Below, piece by piece: positions 41,426 to 49,591 of a stretch of 53,529 nucleotides of DNA. Origin of the DNA: Streptomyces sp. HNM0574 (lineage in GTDB: Bacteria > Actinomycetota > Actinomycetes > Streptomycetales > Streptomycetaceae); contig NZ_JAASAH010000025.1 of NCBI RefSeq assembly GCF_012726235.1, positions 1-53,529 on the forward strand, given 5' to 3'. How positions within the stretch are numbered: position 1 is the stretch's first letter; the number at the start of each line of letters is the position of its first letter. The translations under genes and the position numbers were made by a program. A model generated the notes under the pieces. The model had not been told where the DNA came from, made no database searches, and saw nothing but the letters and a program-made list of their open reading frames with translations.

Positions 41426-41824
41426 TCAGTCCCAGCTGCCGTGGCGGAGGTGCTTCCAGGTCGTGGGGCCGACGACGCCGTCGACGGCGCGCTTGCCGCC
41501 GACCTTCTGGATCTTCTTGACGGCCCTCTCGGTCCCGGCTCCGAAGACGCCGTCGACGGAGACCGTTCCGGCGACGGGCTTCCAGCGCTTGTTGACCAGG
41601 CACTGGATCTCCTTCACCGCCTTGGTGTTGCCGCTGCCCCGGGCGATGACGGCCTTGTTCCCCTTGTAGTGGCCGCAGTAGCCGGAGACGGCGGTGGTCG
41701 CGGCCGTCCCCTTCCCGCCGGCCCCTTCTCCGGCGGTGGCCGTGGGGGCGACGAGTCCGACGCCCAGTCCTCCGGCGAGGAGGGCGGTGGCACCGGTCAG
41801 CGCGAGGCGCTTGTACTTCTGCAT
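41426..41824 (-). CDS. Secreted peptidoglycan-binding domain protein
   Basis: 132 residues. M-Q-K-Y-K-R-L-A-L-T-G-A-T-A-L-L-A-G-G-L is a signal peptide ending near A-T-A-G. The mature part has paired cysteines (G-Y-C-G-H-Y and I-Q-C-L-V-N-K) and a peptidoglycan-binding domain: K-A-V-K-E-I-Q-C-L-V, D-G-V-F-G-A-G-T-E-R-A-V-K-K-I-Q, V-D-G-V-V-G-P-T-T-W-K-H-L. It should bind cell-wall glycan outside the cell and has no catalytic domain. GGAAGGA precedes the ATG, so the longer upstream frame is not used. A repeated CGTGCACG palindrome lies before the ribosome binding site. Confidence 0.85.
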   Translation of the reverse strand: MQKYKRLALTGATALLAGGLGVGLVAPTATAGEGAGGKGTAATTAVSGYCGHYKGNKAVIARGSGNTKAVKEIQCLVNKRWKPVAGTVSVDGVFGAGTERAVKKIQKVGGKRAVDGVVGPTTWKHLRHGSWD

Positions 41825-41841
41825 GACGTTCGGTCCTTCCC

Positions 41842-41861
41842 CGTGCACGTCGGCGTGCACG
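41842..41861. promoter_or_regulatory. Double CGTGCACG palindrome upstream of the wall-binding gene
   Basis: CGTGCACG occurs twice (41842-41849 and 41854-41861) with a TCGG spacer, a 12-base period. Each copy is its own reverse complement, so the pair can form either two protein sites or one hairpin just upstream of the ribosome binding site of the secreted protein. Function is inferred. Confidence 0.4.
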
Positions 41862-42105
41862 TCCCGGATGCGCATACGGTCGGCGTCCGCGGGCAGGAGC
41901 GGCAGGGCGTTCCCCCGTGCCGGCCGCTCCCGCCGTGGACGTTCCGATCGTGCGCCGTTCCGCGCCCCGGGGCCCAGCCCGTCGGCCGTGCCTGGGAGAG
42001 CGGGGGACGTTCCACCCTCCGGCCTGCGGGGATGCCGGTGCGGACGTCGCCGGCCGGGGACGCGGTGGGACGCCCGTCAGGGAACGGGCGGACCGGGACC
42101 GGGAT

Positions 42106-42123
42106 TCCACACCCTGTGGACAA
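42106..42123. promoter_or_regulatory. TCCACA-CCC-TGTGGA dyad with an embedded DnaA box
   Basis: Second copy of the 15-base dyad seen at 41125, here followed by CAA so that TTGTCCACA, the streptomycete DnaA box, is present on the minus strand (42115-42123). It lies just past the DinB gene end. A lone DnaA box could be a titration or regulatory site; it is not evidence for an origin. Confidence 0.4.
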
Positions 42124-42125
42124 GC

Positions 42126-42671
42126 TCAGATCCCCGTCCCTCCGTCGACCGCCTGGCGCAGGAGGTCGGCGTGGCCGTTGTGGCGGGCGTACTCCTGGAT
42201 GAGGTGGAGCATGATCCGGCGGAGGGACATCTCGGGTGCGCCTTCGCGGCGGCGGGCCGTGGTGTCGAGGGACGGTACGGCGGGCTCGATGCGGCGTGCG
42301 GCGGCGACTTCGGCGTGCCAGGCCGCGAAGGCGTCCTCGCGGGTGGCGTCGGTCGCGTCGTAGGCGGCCTGGAAGTCGCCCTCGTCGGACCAGACCAGGG
42401 GCAGGTCCTCGGAGTTCAGCACGCGGCGGAACCAGACGCGTTCGACCTCCGCCATGTGCCGGACGAGGCCGAGGAGGGAGAGGTCGGAGGGCGGGGCCGC
42501 CTGGAGGCGGAGCTGTTCGTCCGTCAGGCCCTCGCATTTGAGGGCGAGGGTGCTGCGGTGGAAGTCGAGGTAGCCGCGCAGGCTTTCGCGTTCGCCGCCG
42601 GTCAACGGCGGGTCGGTGCGCGGGAGAAGTAAGGACCGTTCCCCGGCCGCGGTGTCGTGTTCAGGGTTCAC
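42126..42671 (-). CDS. DinB/DUF664 family protein (mycothiol transferase type)
   Basis: 181 residues from a GTG start. The four-helix DinB fold carries the metal-binding histidines in R-H-M-A-E-V-E-R (near 70) and in R-H-N-G-H-A-D-L-L-R near the C-terminus, which with the N-terminal F-H-R-S-T form the usual three-His site. Actinobacterial members of this DUF664 branch act as mycothiol-dependent thiol transferases in detoxification. The substrate here is not known. The gene is divergent from the T4SS-like cluster across a 384-base gap. Confidence 0.8.
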   Translation of the reverse strand: MNPEHDTAAGERSLLLPRTDPPLTGGERESLRGYLDFHRSTLALKCEGLTDEQLRLQAAPPSDLSLLGLVRHMAEVERVWFRRVLNSEDLPLVWSDEGDFQAAYDATDATREDAFAAWHAEVAAARRIEPAVPSLDTTARRREGAPEMSLRRIMLHLIQEYARHNGHADLLRQAVDGGTGI

Positions 42672-43055
42672 GCACCCCTCCTACCTCCGGTCCTTCCGAC
42701 GTACACCGCGCGGCGTACGGGCGAGTCACAACTCGCGCAGGAGTACACATCCGACGCACAACGGGCGGCACCCACAAGCCGTGCACACAATCCGTACGAA
42801 CAACTCACGGCATCCGCGCGGAGCTTGGGCCATGGCTGTGCGCGGTCCGCGTGCCTCCGTCCGACCTCCGTGAGCCGCGTGACGCGGGGTGCTGAGCAGG
42901 GCGCATGGCGGACATGTCCCGGTATCACACCGGCAGGATGTGACCGGTGCCCTTGGCACTCTGTCCCCGGACCACAGGTATCACGGCTAACGTCAGGTGA
43001 GGAGACAATGTCCTGACGGCAGTTGAGCGGATGAGGTCGAGGGGGATCGCCCGGC
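42672..43055. other. Divergent intergenic region before the T4SS-like cluster
   Basis: 384 bases with lower GC than its surroundings. The minus-strand frame 42726-42833 would encode a 35-residue Cys-rich peptide (C-x2-C-x-C-x4-C-x2-C) but codon use is not gene-like. CGTCAGG and CCTGACG (42991-42997, 43012-43018) form a 7-base dyad around GAGGAGACAATG, 40-65 bases before the first cluster gene. GGTATCAC occurs at 42931 and 42977. Promoters for the cluster and for the DinB gene must lie here. Confidence 0.45.
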
Positions 43056-43907
43056 ATGAGCATCGGCGGCGACGGGTTCGGCGAGCGTGAGCGTACGGGC
43101 GAGGACGGCCCGGCGTACGGTCACGGCTCCGGCCGGCTCACTACCCGCACCCACCTCCCCGAGGGGGAGGGCGGTGGCAGACCACCCGCCAAACCGGCGC
43201 GCAGCCTGGTCACCGTGGTGGGCGTCGTCGTCCTGCTGATCGCGGCGATCGCCTTCGCGAACCAGAGCGGTGACAGCACGGAGAAGGCGGGCGAGGAGCC
43301 CGGCAAGAACGCCGAGCAGGCCCGCCCGACGGCCCCCACCGGCGAGAAGCCCGTGGACAACCCGGGCGGAGGCATCCCCTCCGGCTTCCCGCACACCCGC
43401 CAGGGGGCGGAGAGCGCGGCGGCGAACTATGCGGTGGCGCTGGTCTCCTCCGACATCATCAAGCCGGGCACCCGTGACGGCGTCGTCGAACAGGTCTTCA
43501 CCGCCTCCGAACAGACGGAGATGAAGGCCAAGTTGGACAAGGCGTACGCCCCGTCGTTCCTGAAGAAGCTGGGCCTGGACGAGAACGGGACGGCCAAGAA
43601 GGGCACGTACATCTCCCGGACGGCCCCCGTCGGCACGAAGGTGCTCGACTACGGGAAGCGGACGGCCGAGCTGGAGGTCTGGTGCACGGGCGTGTTCGGC
43701 ACCGCGGGTGAGGGCTCGACCAACCCGGTGGCCAGCGACTGGTTCACGATGCGGCTGAACCTCCAGTGGTCGGACGGCGACTGGAAGGTGCAGGGCTTCA
43801 GCCAGAAGGACGGCCCCGCCCCGGTGGAGGGCGACAACAGGGCCTCGAGCGCGGACGACATGGCCGCCGCGGTGGAGGAGTACGGAGGGTTCACCTATGC
43901 CCGCTAA
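43056..43907 (+). CDS. T4SS-like cluster: single-pass exported-domain protein
   Basis: 283 residues. A polar cytoplasmic head (1-45) is followed by one membrane helix (S-L-V-T-V-V-G-V-V-V-L-L-I-A-A-I-A-F-A-N) and an external domain of 215 residues. The external part, with N-Y-A-V-A-L-V-S-S-D-I-I-K-P and W-F-T-M-R-L-N-L-Q-W-S-D-G-D-W-K-V, ends in strands resembling the NTF2-like fold of VirB8/TcpC proteins. It is the first gene of the cluster and overlaps the next by 11 bases. Comparison with VirB8 is by placement and topology, not by recognised motif. Confidence 0.7.
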   Translation: MSIGGDGFGERERTGEDGPAYGHGSGRLTTRTHLPEGEGGGRPPAKPARSLVTVVGVVVLLIAAIAFANQSGDSTEKAGEEPGKNAEQARPTAPTGEKPVDNPGGGIPSGFPHTRQGAESAAANYAVALVSSDIIKPGTRDGVVEQVFTASEQTEMKAKLDKAYAPSFLKKLGLDENGTAKKGTYISRTAPVGTKVLDYGKRTAELEVWCTGVFGTAGEGSTNPVASDWFTMRLNLQWSDGDWKVQGFSQKDGPAPVEGDNRASSADDMAAAVEEYGGFTYAR

Positions 43908-45222
43908 TTCCCGACGGCGCACGGCCACGGTGCTGACCGCGCTGGGCGGCGTCCAGGCGGCCCTCTTCGCCGCGGCCACCCGCGCGACGGCGGCTCCGGA
44001 GGACGACTGCAGCCTCTATGTGGGGCAGGCCAAGGAGTACTGCGAACGCGGGGACAACGGAAGCAGCGGCGGCGGGAGCGGGAGTCCGGGCTCCAGCGTC
44101 ACCGACTCCCTCGACCCCCTCCAGTCGCTGGCCAAGGGCTGCGCGGAGGCGGCGGCGTGGACGGTGAACAAGCTGGCGGATCTCGTGAACGCGACCACCA
44201 AGGTCGACTTCACCAATCCGGAGTTCCTGCGCCAGTACGCCGTGGTGTTCGCCGCGTCGACGATCCTGACGCTGACGCTGTGGCTGCTGGCCGTGGCGAA
44301 GCGGGCGATCCGCGGGGTGCCGCTGGTGGAGGCGCTGACGGAGGCCATCGGGTTCCTGTGGCTGACGGTGCTGGCCTCGGCGTTCACCCCGTTGATCCTG
44401 CACACGCTGGTGTCGGCGACGGACGCGGTGACGGAGGTCGTGGCCTCGGGCACGGCGGAGCAGACGGACAACTTCTTCGGCACGTTCTCGGAGGCGCTGG
44501 AGAAGGGCGAGGACATCGGCGGCGGCCCGATCATGCTGATCGTGGTCTCGCTGATCTCGGTGCTCGCCGCGGGCGTGCTGTACATCGAACTCGTGGTCCG
44601 CGCGGCCCTGTTGTACGTGGGCGCGCTGCTGGGCACGGCGGTGTACGCGGGCATGGTGGACAAGAACCTGTGGGGTCACGTCCGCCGCTGGGCCGGGATC
44701 ATGGTGGCGGTGATCCTGGTGAAGCCGGTGATCGTGATCGTGCTGGGGCTGGCGGGCGCGCTGTCGTCGGCGGAGGGGCCGAACGCGTTCTCGGCGATCG
44801 TGTCGGGGCTGGCGATCATCCTGCTGGCGATCTTCGCCAGCGCGATGATCTACCGCTTCGTGCCGGGCTTCGGTGACGAGATCGTCAACCAGCGCAATTC
44901 CAGCCGCGATCCGGCGTCCCGTTCGGCCGCCGCCGTCGTCTCGTCCCCCGCCGCGCTCGTGAGGCAGGGCATCAACACGCACAGCGCGCGCGGCAACGCC
45001 GGAGGCTCCGCTTCCGGGGGTTCCGGCGGCGCGAACCCGGGCAACCCGGCGGCGGGCGGTGTCGCGGCGCACGCCTCCCGCGGCTCCGGCGGCGAGGGCG
45101 CCGCGGCGAAACCGCCGCCGCCTCCGCGCGCCCCCGAGCGCCCGTCCGCCGGCGGCGCGGCCGGTTCGCAGACCCCGCACAGCAGCCGCGCGCCGCGGTC
45201 CGGCGGGGGTGAGCGCGGGTGA
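43897..45222 (+). CDS. T4SS-like cluster: VirB6/TrbL-like polytopic membrane protein
   Basis: 441 residues. A signal-like N-terminus (A-L-F-A-A-A-T-R-A-T-A-A) is followed by a short Cys-containing external stretch with C-S-L-Y-V and Y-C-E-R, then at least five long hydrophobic segments between 110 and 330 (for example Y-A-V-V-F-A-A-S-T-I-L-T-L-T-L-W-L-L) and a Gly/Ser/Pro-rich cytoplasmic tail of 115 residues. The length, topology and position next to a VirB4-like ATPase match the TrbL/VirB6 channel component of type IV systems. Its stop overlaps the next start (GTGA). Confidence 0.75.
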   Translation: MPANSRRRTATVLTALGGVQAALFAAATRATAAPEDDCSLYVGQAKEYCERGDNGSSGGGSGSPGSSVTDSLDPLQSLAKGCAEAAAWTVNKLADLVNATTKVDFTNPEFLRQYAVVFAASTILTLTLWLLAVAKRAIRGVPLVEALTEAIGFLWLTVLASAFTPLILHTLVSATDAVTEVVASGTAEQTDNFFGTFSEALEKGEDIGGGPIMLIVVSLISVLAAGVLYIELVVRAALLYVGALLGTAVYAGMVDKNLWGHVRRWAGIMVAVILVKPVIVIVLGLAGALSSAEGPNAFSAIVSGLAIILLAIFASAMIYRFVPGFGDEIVNQRNSSRDPASRSAAAVVSSPAALVRQGINTHSARGNAGGSASGGSGGANPGNPAAGGVAAHASRGSGGEGAAAKPPPPPRAPERPSAGGAAGSQTPHSSRAPRSGGGERG

Positions 45223-46778
45223 CGACGCCGACGCAGGCCACGGGGCTGCACGCGCCCCGCCGTACGTACATGGTCGGCCGGGCCAGGCCGAACGCGCTCA
45301 TCGGCAAGAACCGGGAGAACGGCGAGATCGTGCTGATCATCGCCGGTGCCTTCCTGGGCATGATGTCCGGGCTGCTGATCCCGGTGCTGTCGTTCCGTAT
45401 CCCGGCGCTCGTCGGCTTTCCCATGCTGGCGCTGGCGGCGGTCTACGTCCCGTACAAGGGGCGGACGTTCTACAGGTGGTACGAAATCAACCGCTCGTAC
45501 AAGCGCATGGTGCGCAAGGGCTCGCACGTGTACCGGAACGGCGCCGCGGAGGCGGGTGTCCGGCTGGACGGCCGGGAGGTGGAGATCGGCCCGCCGCCCG
45601 GCGTCGGCCGGATCACCTGGCTGTCGGCGCCGTTCGGCCCGGACGAGCTGGCGGTCCTGCTGCACGCCGACCGGCGCACGGTCACGGCCGTCGTGGAGAT
45701 CGAGGGCCCGGGGGTGGGCCTGCGGGACAGCGAGGACCAAGAGGCGCTGGTCGACCGGTTCGGCACGCTGCTGAAGCACGTGGCGAACGGCGACGGTTTT
45801 GTCACCCGGCTCCAGATGCTGGCCCGTACGCTGCCCGCCGATCCGGACGCGCACGCGAAGGACGTGGAGCAGCGCGGTGACGCGACGGTGGCGCCGTGGC
45901 TGCGGGAGTCGTACGACCAGCTGCAGTCGATGGTGTCCACGTCCAGCGAGCAGCACCGCGCCTATCTGGTGGCCTGCATGCCGTACGGGCGTGAACTGGC
46001 CGCGGAGGGCGCGACGATCGCGAAGGCGGCGCGGCGCAGCGCGGGCCGGAAGGTGTCCAGGGACGAGGGCCTGGCGATCATCATGGCCCGTGAGCTGACG
46101 GACATCTGTGCCCGGCTGGCGGAGGCCGACATCCGGGTGCGGCAGCCGCTGGGGCAGGCCCGGATGGCGTCGCTGATCCACTCCATGTACGACCCGGACC
46201 ATCCGATCGACCATCTTCAGGCGATGTCGAAGCGGAACGCGTGGCCTGCCGAACTGGACGCCATGGAGCCGACGTTCCTCCAGGCGAAGACGCGGGAGTC
46301 GGTGACGCGAGAACCGTGGTGCCACTCGACGGCGTGGGTGAAGGAGTGGCCGATGACTCCGGTCGGGGTCAACTTCCTCGCCCCGCTGCTGGTGCACACC
46401 CCGGACGTGATCCGGACGGTGGCGGTGGCGATGGATCTGGAGCCGACGGAGCTGGCCATCGAACGCATGCTGACGGAGAAGACGAACGACGACGCGGAAG
46501 CGAGCAGGCAGTCGAAGATGAACCGCACCGTGGACCCGCGCGACATCGCCGCGTCGGGCCGGGTGGACCAGCGCGGCGAGGACCTGGCGTCCGGCGCGGC
46601 CGGGGTGAACCTCGTCGGGTACATCACGGTCTCGTCGCGTTCGCCGGAGGCGCTGGCGCGGGACAAGCGGACGATACGGGCTTCGGCGGGCAAGAGCTAT
46701 CTGAAGCTGGAGTGGTGCGACCGGGAGCACCACCGGGCGTTCGTCAACACACTGCCGTTCGCGACCGGCATCCGCTGA
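45219..46778 (+). CDS. T4SS-like cluster: SCO6880-family protein
   Basis: 519 residues from a GTG in a four-base overlap. Two adjacent membrane helices near the N-terminus (E-I-V-L-I-I-A-G-A-F-L-G-M-M and A-L-V-G-F-P-M-L-A-L-A-A-V-Y) follow R-R-T-Y-M-V-G-R-A-R-P-N. The rest is a soluble domain with C-H-S-T-A-W-V-K-E-W-P and Y-L-K-L-E-W-C-D-R-E-H-H-R. This is the SCO6880 family, seen in actinobacterial conjugation-like loci, with a VirB3/PrgI-like head joined to a VirB4-N-like body and no P-loop. It probably pairs with the separate ATPase gene that follows. Confidence 0.85.
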   Translation: MTTPTQATGLHAPRRTYMVGRARPNALIGKNRENGEIVLIIAGAFLGMMSGLLIPVLSFRIPALVGFPMLALAAVYVPYKGRTFYRWYEINRSYKRMVRKGSHVYRNGAAEAGVRLDGREVEIGPPPGVGRITWLSAPFGPDELAVLLHADRRTVTAVVEIEGPGVGLRDSEDQEALVDRFGTLLKHVANGDGFVTRLQMLARTLPADPDAHAKDVEQRGDATVAPWLRESYDQLQSMVSTSSEQHRAYLVACMPYGRELAAEGATIAKAARRSAGRKVSRDEGLAIIMARELTDICARLAEADIRVRQPLGQARMASLIHSMYDPDHPIDHLQAMSKRNAWPAELDAMEPTFLQAKTRESVTREPWCHSTAWVKEWPMTPVGVNFLAPLLVHTPDVIRTVAVAMDLEPTELAIERMLTEKTNDDAEASRQSKMNRTVDPRDIAASGRVDQRGEDLASGAAGVNLVGYITVSSRSPEALARDKRTIRASAGKSYLKLEWCDREHHRAFVNTLPFATGIR

Positions 46779-46827
46779 GGGAGTTCCGTATGCCCACCGA
46801 GTTCCAGCTGAGAGGGGGAGGGGCCCG

Positions 46828-48261
46828 ATGCCCGCGCGCGATCCACTGACCGCTCTGACGGAGGCGTTCACCAGCTTCCTCTTCGGCAAGACGGAGACGA
46901 CCCGGCTGCCGGTCCGTACGTCGACGGGCCAGGCGCAGGCGGTGTACCTGCCGACGGCCGCGCCCGGACTGGGCGATTCCGGCGTCATCATCGGCCGCGA
47001 GGTGTACAGCGGCAAGGGCTACATCTACGACCCGTTCCAGCTGTACGGCCAGCAACTGCCCGCGCCGCACTGGCTGGTGCTGGGCGAGTCGGGGAACGGC
47101 AAGTCGGCGCTGGAGAAGACGTACGTGCTGCGTCAGCTGCGGTTCCGGGACCGTCAGGTGGTGGTGCTGGACGCGCAGGGCGAGGACGGGGTCGGCGAGT
47201 GGAACCTGATCGCCGAGGAGATGGGCATCACGCCGATCCGCCTCGACCCGACGGCCGCGCTGGACCAGGGCATCCGCCTCAACCCGCTGGATCCGGCGAT
47301 CACCACCACGGGCCAGCTGGCGCTGCTGCGCACCATCATCGAGGTGGCGCTGGGGCACGGCCTGGACGAGCGTTCCGGTTTCGCGCTGAAGGTCGCGCAC
47401 GCGTATGTGAACGCGACGACGGCGGGCCGCCAGCCGGTGCTGACCGACATCGTGGAGCGGCTGCGGCATCCGAAGCCGGAGTCGGCCGAGGCGATGAACG
47501 TGGCGCTGGACGACGTGCGTGCCTGGGGTCTGGACGTCGCGCTGGTCCTGGACCGGCTCGTCGACGGTGACCTGCGCGGCATGTTCGACGGGCCGACGAC
47601 GGTGGGCATCGATCTCGATTCGCCGCTGATCGTCTTCGACCTGTCGCACATCGACCGGAATTCGATCGCGATGCCGATCCTGATGGCGATCGTCGGCGTG
47701 TGGCTGGAGCACACCTGGATCCGCCCCGACCGGAAGAAGCGCATCTTCCTGGTCGAGGAGGCGTGGCACATCATCAACAGCCCGTTCGTGGCGCAGCTGT
47801 TCCAGCGGCTGCTGAAGTTCGGCCGCCGGCTCGGCCTGTCCTTCGTGGCGGTGGTGCACCACCTGTCGGACGTGGTGGACGGCGCGGCCGCGCGGGAGGC
47901 GGCGGCGATCCTGAAGATGGCGTCGACGCGCACGATCTACGCGCAGAAGGCCGACGAGGCGAGAGCGACGGGCAAGGTCCTGGGTCTGCCCCGCTGGGCG
48001 GTGGAGATCATTCCGACGCTGTCGCCGGGTATCGCCGTGTGGGACGTCAACGGCAATGTCCAGGTGGTCAAGCATCTGGTGACGGAGGCCGAGCGTCCGC
48101 TGGTCTTCACCGACCGCGCCATGACGGAGGCCTCGGAGGGCCCGTCCGACTTCGCCGCCGGTCTGGAGGCCGATCTGGAGGCCGAAGCGGAGGCCCGGGC
48201 CCTGAGCATGGAGAAGGATCTGCCGCCCGGGGCCGCGTCGGCCAACTCGACGGTCGCGTAG
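46828..48261 (+). CDS. T4SS-like cluster: VirB4/TraC-like ATPase
   Basis: 477 residues. Walker A G-E-S-G-N-G-K-S is near residue 86-93, preceded by L-P-A-P-H-W-L-V-L; Walker B is I-F-L-V-E-E-A-W-H near 304, and L-K-M-A-S-T-R-T-I-Y follows as in VirB4/HerA ATPases. It is a soluble hexameric-type motor that would power secretion or DNA movement at the membrane. GAGAGGGGGAGG precedes the ATG. Together with the SCO6880-family neighbour it equals a split VirB4. It lacks membrane helices of its own. Confidence 0.88.
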   Translation: MPARDPLTALTEAFTSFLFGKTETTRLPVRTSTGQAQAVYLPTAAPGLGDSGVIIGREVYSGKGYIYDPFQLYGQQLPAPHWLVLGESGNGKSALEKTYVLRQLRFRDRQVVVLDAQGEDGVGEWNLIAEEMGITPIRLDPTAALDQGIRLNPLDPAITTTGQLALLRTIIEVALGHGLDERSGFALKVAHAYVNATTAGRQPVLTDIVERLRHPKPESAEAMNVALDDVRAWGLDVALVLDRLVDGDLRGMFDGPTTVGIDLDSPLIVFDLSHIDRNSIAMPILMAIVGVWLEHTWIRPDRKKRIFLVEEAWHIINSPFVAQLFQRLLKFGRRLGLSFVAVVHHLSDVVDGAAAREAAAILKMASTRTIYAQKADEARATGKVLGLPRWAVEIIPTLSPGIAVWDVNGNVQVVKHLVTEAERPLVFTDRAMTEASEGPSDFAAGLEADLEAEAEARALSMEKDLPPGAASANSTVA

Positions 48262-48271
48262 GCGGCCGGGC

Positions 48272-49576
48272 ATGTCCGCACGCGAACGGCACGGCTCCGC
48301 ACGTCCCGACGGCGACCGCCGCGAGGGCCGCAGGCAGGGCGGGGTGCCGGACGGACTGCTCGTCGGCGGCCTGGCGTTCCTCCTCGGCTTCACCGTCCTC
48401 ACCTGGACGGCGACCGGGCTGGCCGGGCTGTTCAGCCACGGCGCCTGGCCCACCGGCGTGACCTTCGCGCGTACCCCGGCGGCGCTGCGGGCGCTGGCCA
48501 CCGAGCCGCACGACCTCGCGGGCGCCTGGCCGGGCACCCCGTCCGGGCAGCTGTCCGGGTACGGCCTGTTCTGGGGCCTGGTCCTGGGCCAGCTGCTCGT
48601 CGCCGTGGTCCTGACGGTCTTCGTGCTGGGCACGGTGGCCCGCGCCCGCGCCGTCCACGCGGCCCGCAAGGCCGAACGGGCCCGGGAGCCGGAGCCCGCG
48701 AACCCCCTCCACAAGCCCGAACCGGAACCGCAACCGGAACCCGTACCGGAACCTCGTCCGGAACCCGCGGCCAGCCCCCAGGTCCCGCTCACCGCGCCCC
48801 CGGTGGCCGCCCCCGCGCATCAACCCGCCCCCGCCGACCCGTACGCCCGCGTCCGCGAGGCCCCCGGCGCCGCGCTGGTCGCCACCCGCGACCCGGAGCT
48901 GTGGGCGGCGACGAAGGACGCCCGCGCCAAGCTCGGCCCCGTGCACGTCTTCGACCCGACGCACCGCTGCGACACCCCGGCCCGTATCCGCTGGTCACCG
49001 CACCACGGCTGCACCGACCGCGCCACCGCCGCGGCCCGCGCCACCGCCCTCCTGGAGCCGCTGCGCGGCTGGCGCCCCCCGCGGCCCGTCGACGCGGACG
49101 TGCACACCGCAGCCGAGACCCTGCTGCGCTGCTGGCTGCACGCCGCCGCCCTCGACAACCGGCCCTTCCGCGAGGTGCACCGCTGGGCCCAGGCGTCCGG
49201 AAGCAACGCCTCCGGCCCGGTGCGCATCCTCCGCACCCACCCCGAGGCCGGCGCCGGCACCGCGGGCGAACTGGAGGCCACCCTCACCGGCCACCCCGAA
49301 CGCCGCCGCGCCGCCACCGAGTTGGTACGCCGGGCCCTCGCGCCCCTGACCCGGCTGCACGTCCGCGACGCCTGCACCGCGGGCCGCGCCGACCGCGTCG
49401 CCCTCGCTTCCTTCCCCGCCGAGACCGGCACCCTCTACGTCGTCGGCGACGACCCCGAGATCATGCCGCTGCTCAACGCCCTGGCCCGCGCCGTCGCCGA
49501 CGAGGCCCGCAGCGCCACGGCCCCCCGCCTCGACCCGCCCCTCACCGAGATCGACGACCTCCGCACCCCGTCCTGA
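48272..49576 (+). CDS. T4SS-like cluster: VirD4/TraG-like protein, no visible P-loop
   Basis: 434 residues. Two N-terminal membrane helices (G-L-L-V-G-G-L-A-F-L-L-G-F and G-L-F-W-G-L-V-L-G-Q-L-L-V-A-V-V) flank a short external loop. A Pro/Glu tract (E-P-E-P-Q-P-E-P) leads to the cytoplasmic part with V-H-V-F-D-P-T-H-R-C-D-T-P-A-R-I-R-W-S-P and L-Y-V-V-G-D-D-P. This resembles the type IV coupling protein relatives of actinomycetes. I find no G-x4-G-K-S/T, and the sequence ends where family members continue for about 60 residues, so it may be naturally shortened. It starts 10 bases after the ATPase gene. Confidence 0.75.
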   Translation: MSARERHGSARPDGDRREGRRQGGVPDGLLVGGLAFLLGFTVLTWTATGLAGLFSHGAWPTGVTFARTPAALRALATEPHDLAGAWPGTPSGQLSGYGLFWGLVLGQLLVAVVLTVFVLGTVARARAVHAARKAERAREPEPANPLHKPEPEPQPEPVPEPRPEPAASPQVPLTAPPVAAPAHQPAPADPYARVREAPGAALVATRDPELWAATKDARAKLGPVHVFDPTHRCDTPARIRWSPHHGCTDRATAAARATALLEPLRGWRPPRPVDADVHTAAETLLRCWLHAAALDNRPFREVHRWAQASGSNASGPVRILRTHPEAGAGTAGELEATLTGHPERRRAATELVRRALAPLTRLHVRDACTAGRADRVALASFPAETGTLYVVGDDPEIMPLLNALARAVADEARSATAPRLDPPLTEIDDLRTPS

Positions 49577-49591
49577 GCCGGGCCCGCCCCG

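Noticed and set aside
41825..42105. Cyclic di-AMP (ydaO) riboswitch before the wall-binding gene
   Set aside because: A CGGGGGAACG block is present on the minus strand as in that riboswitch, but I could not place the other conserved blocks in order; a covariance-model search would decide.
42106..42123. Replication origin because of a DnaA box
   Set aside because: Only one perfect box and one dyad copy were seen; an origin would have many boxes and dnaA/dnaN nearby.
46790..46849. 19-codon frame between the SCO6880-family gene and the VirB4-like ATPase
   Set aside because: It overlaps the ATPase start and its 3' half is just another frame of the ribosome binding site region; no support for translation.
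43056..49576. Integrative conjugative element
   Set aside because: No integrase, excisionase, relaxase, tRNA attachment site or flanking direct repeat was found in the window.
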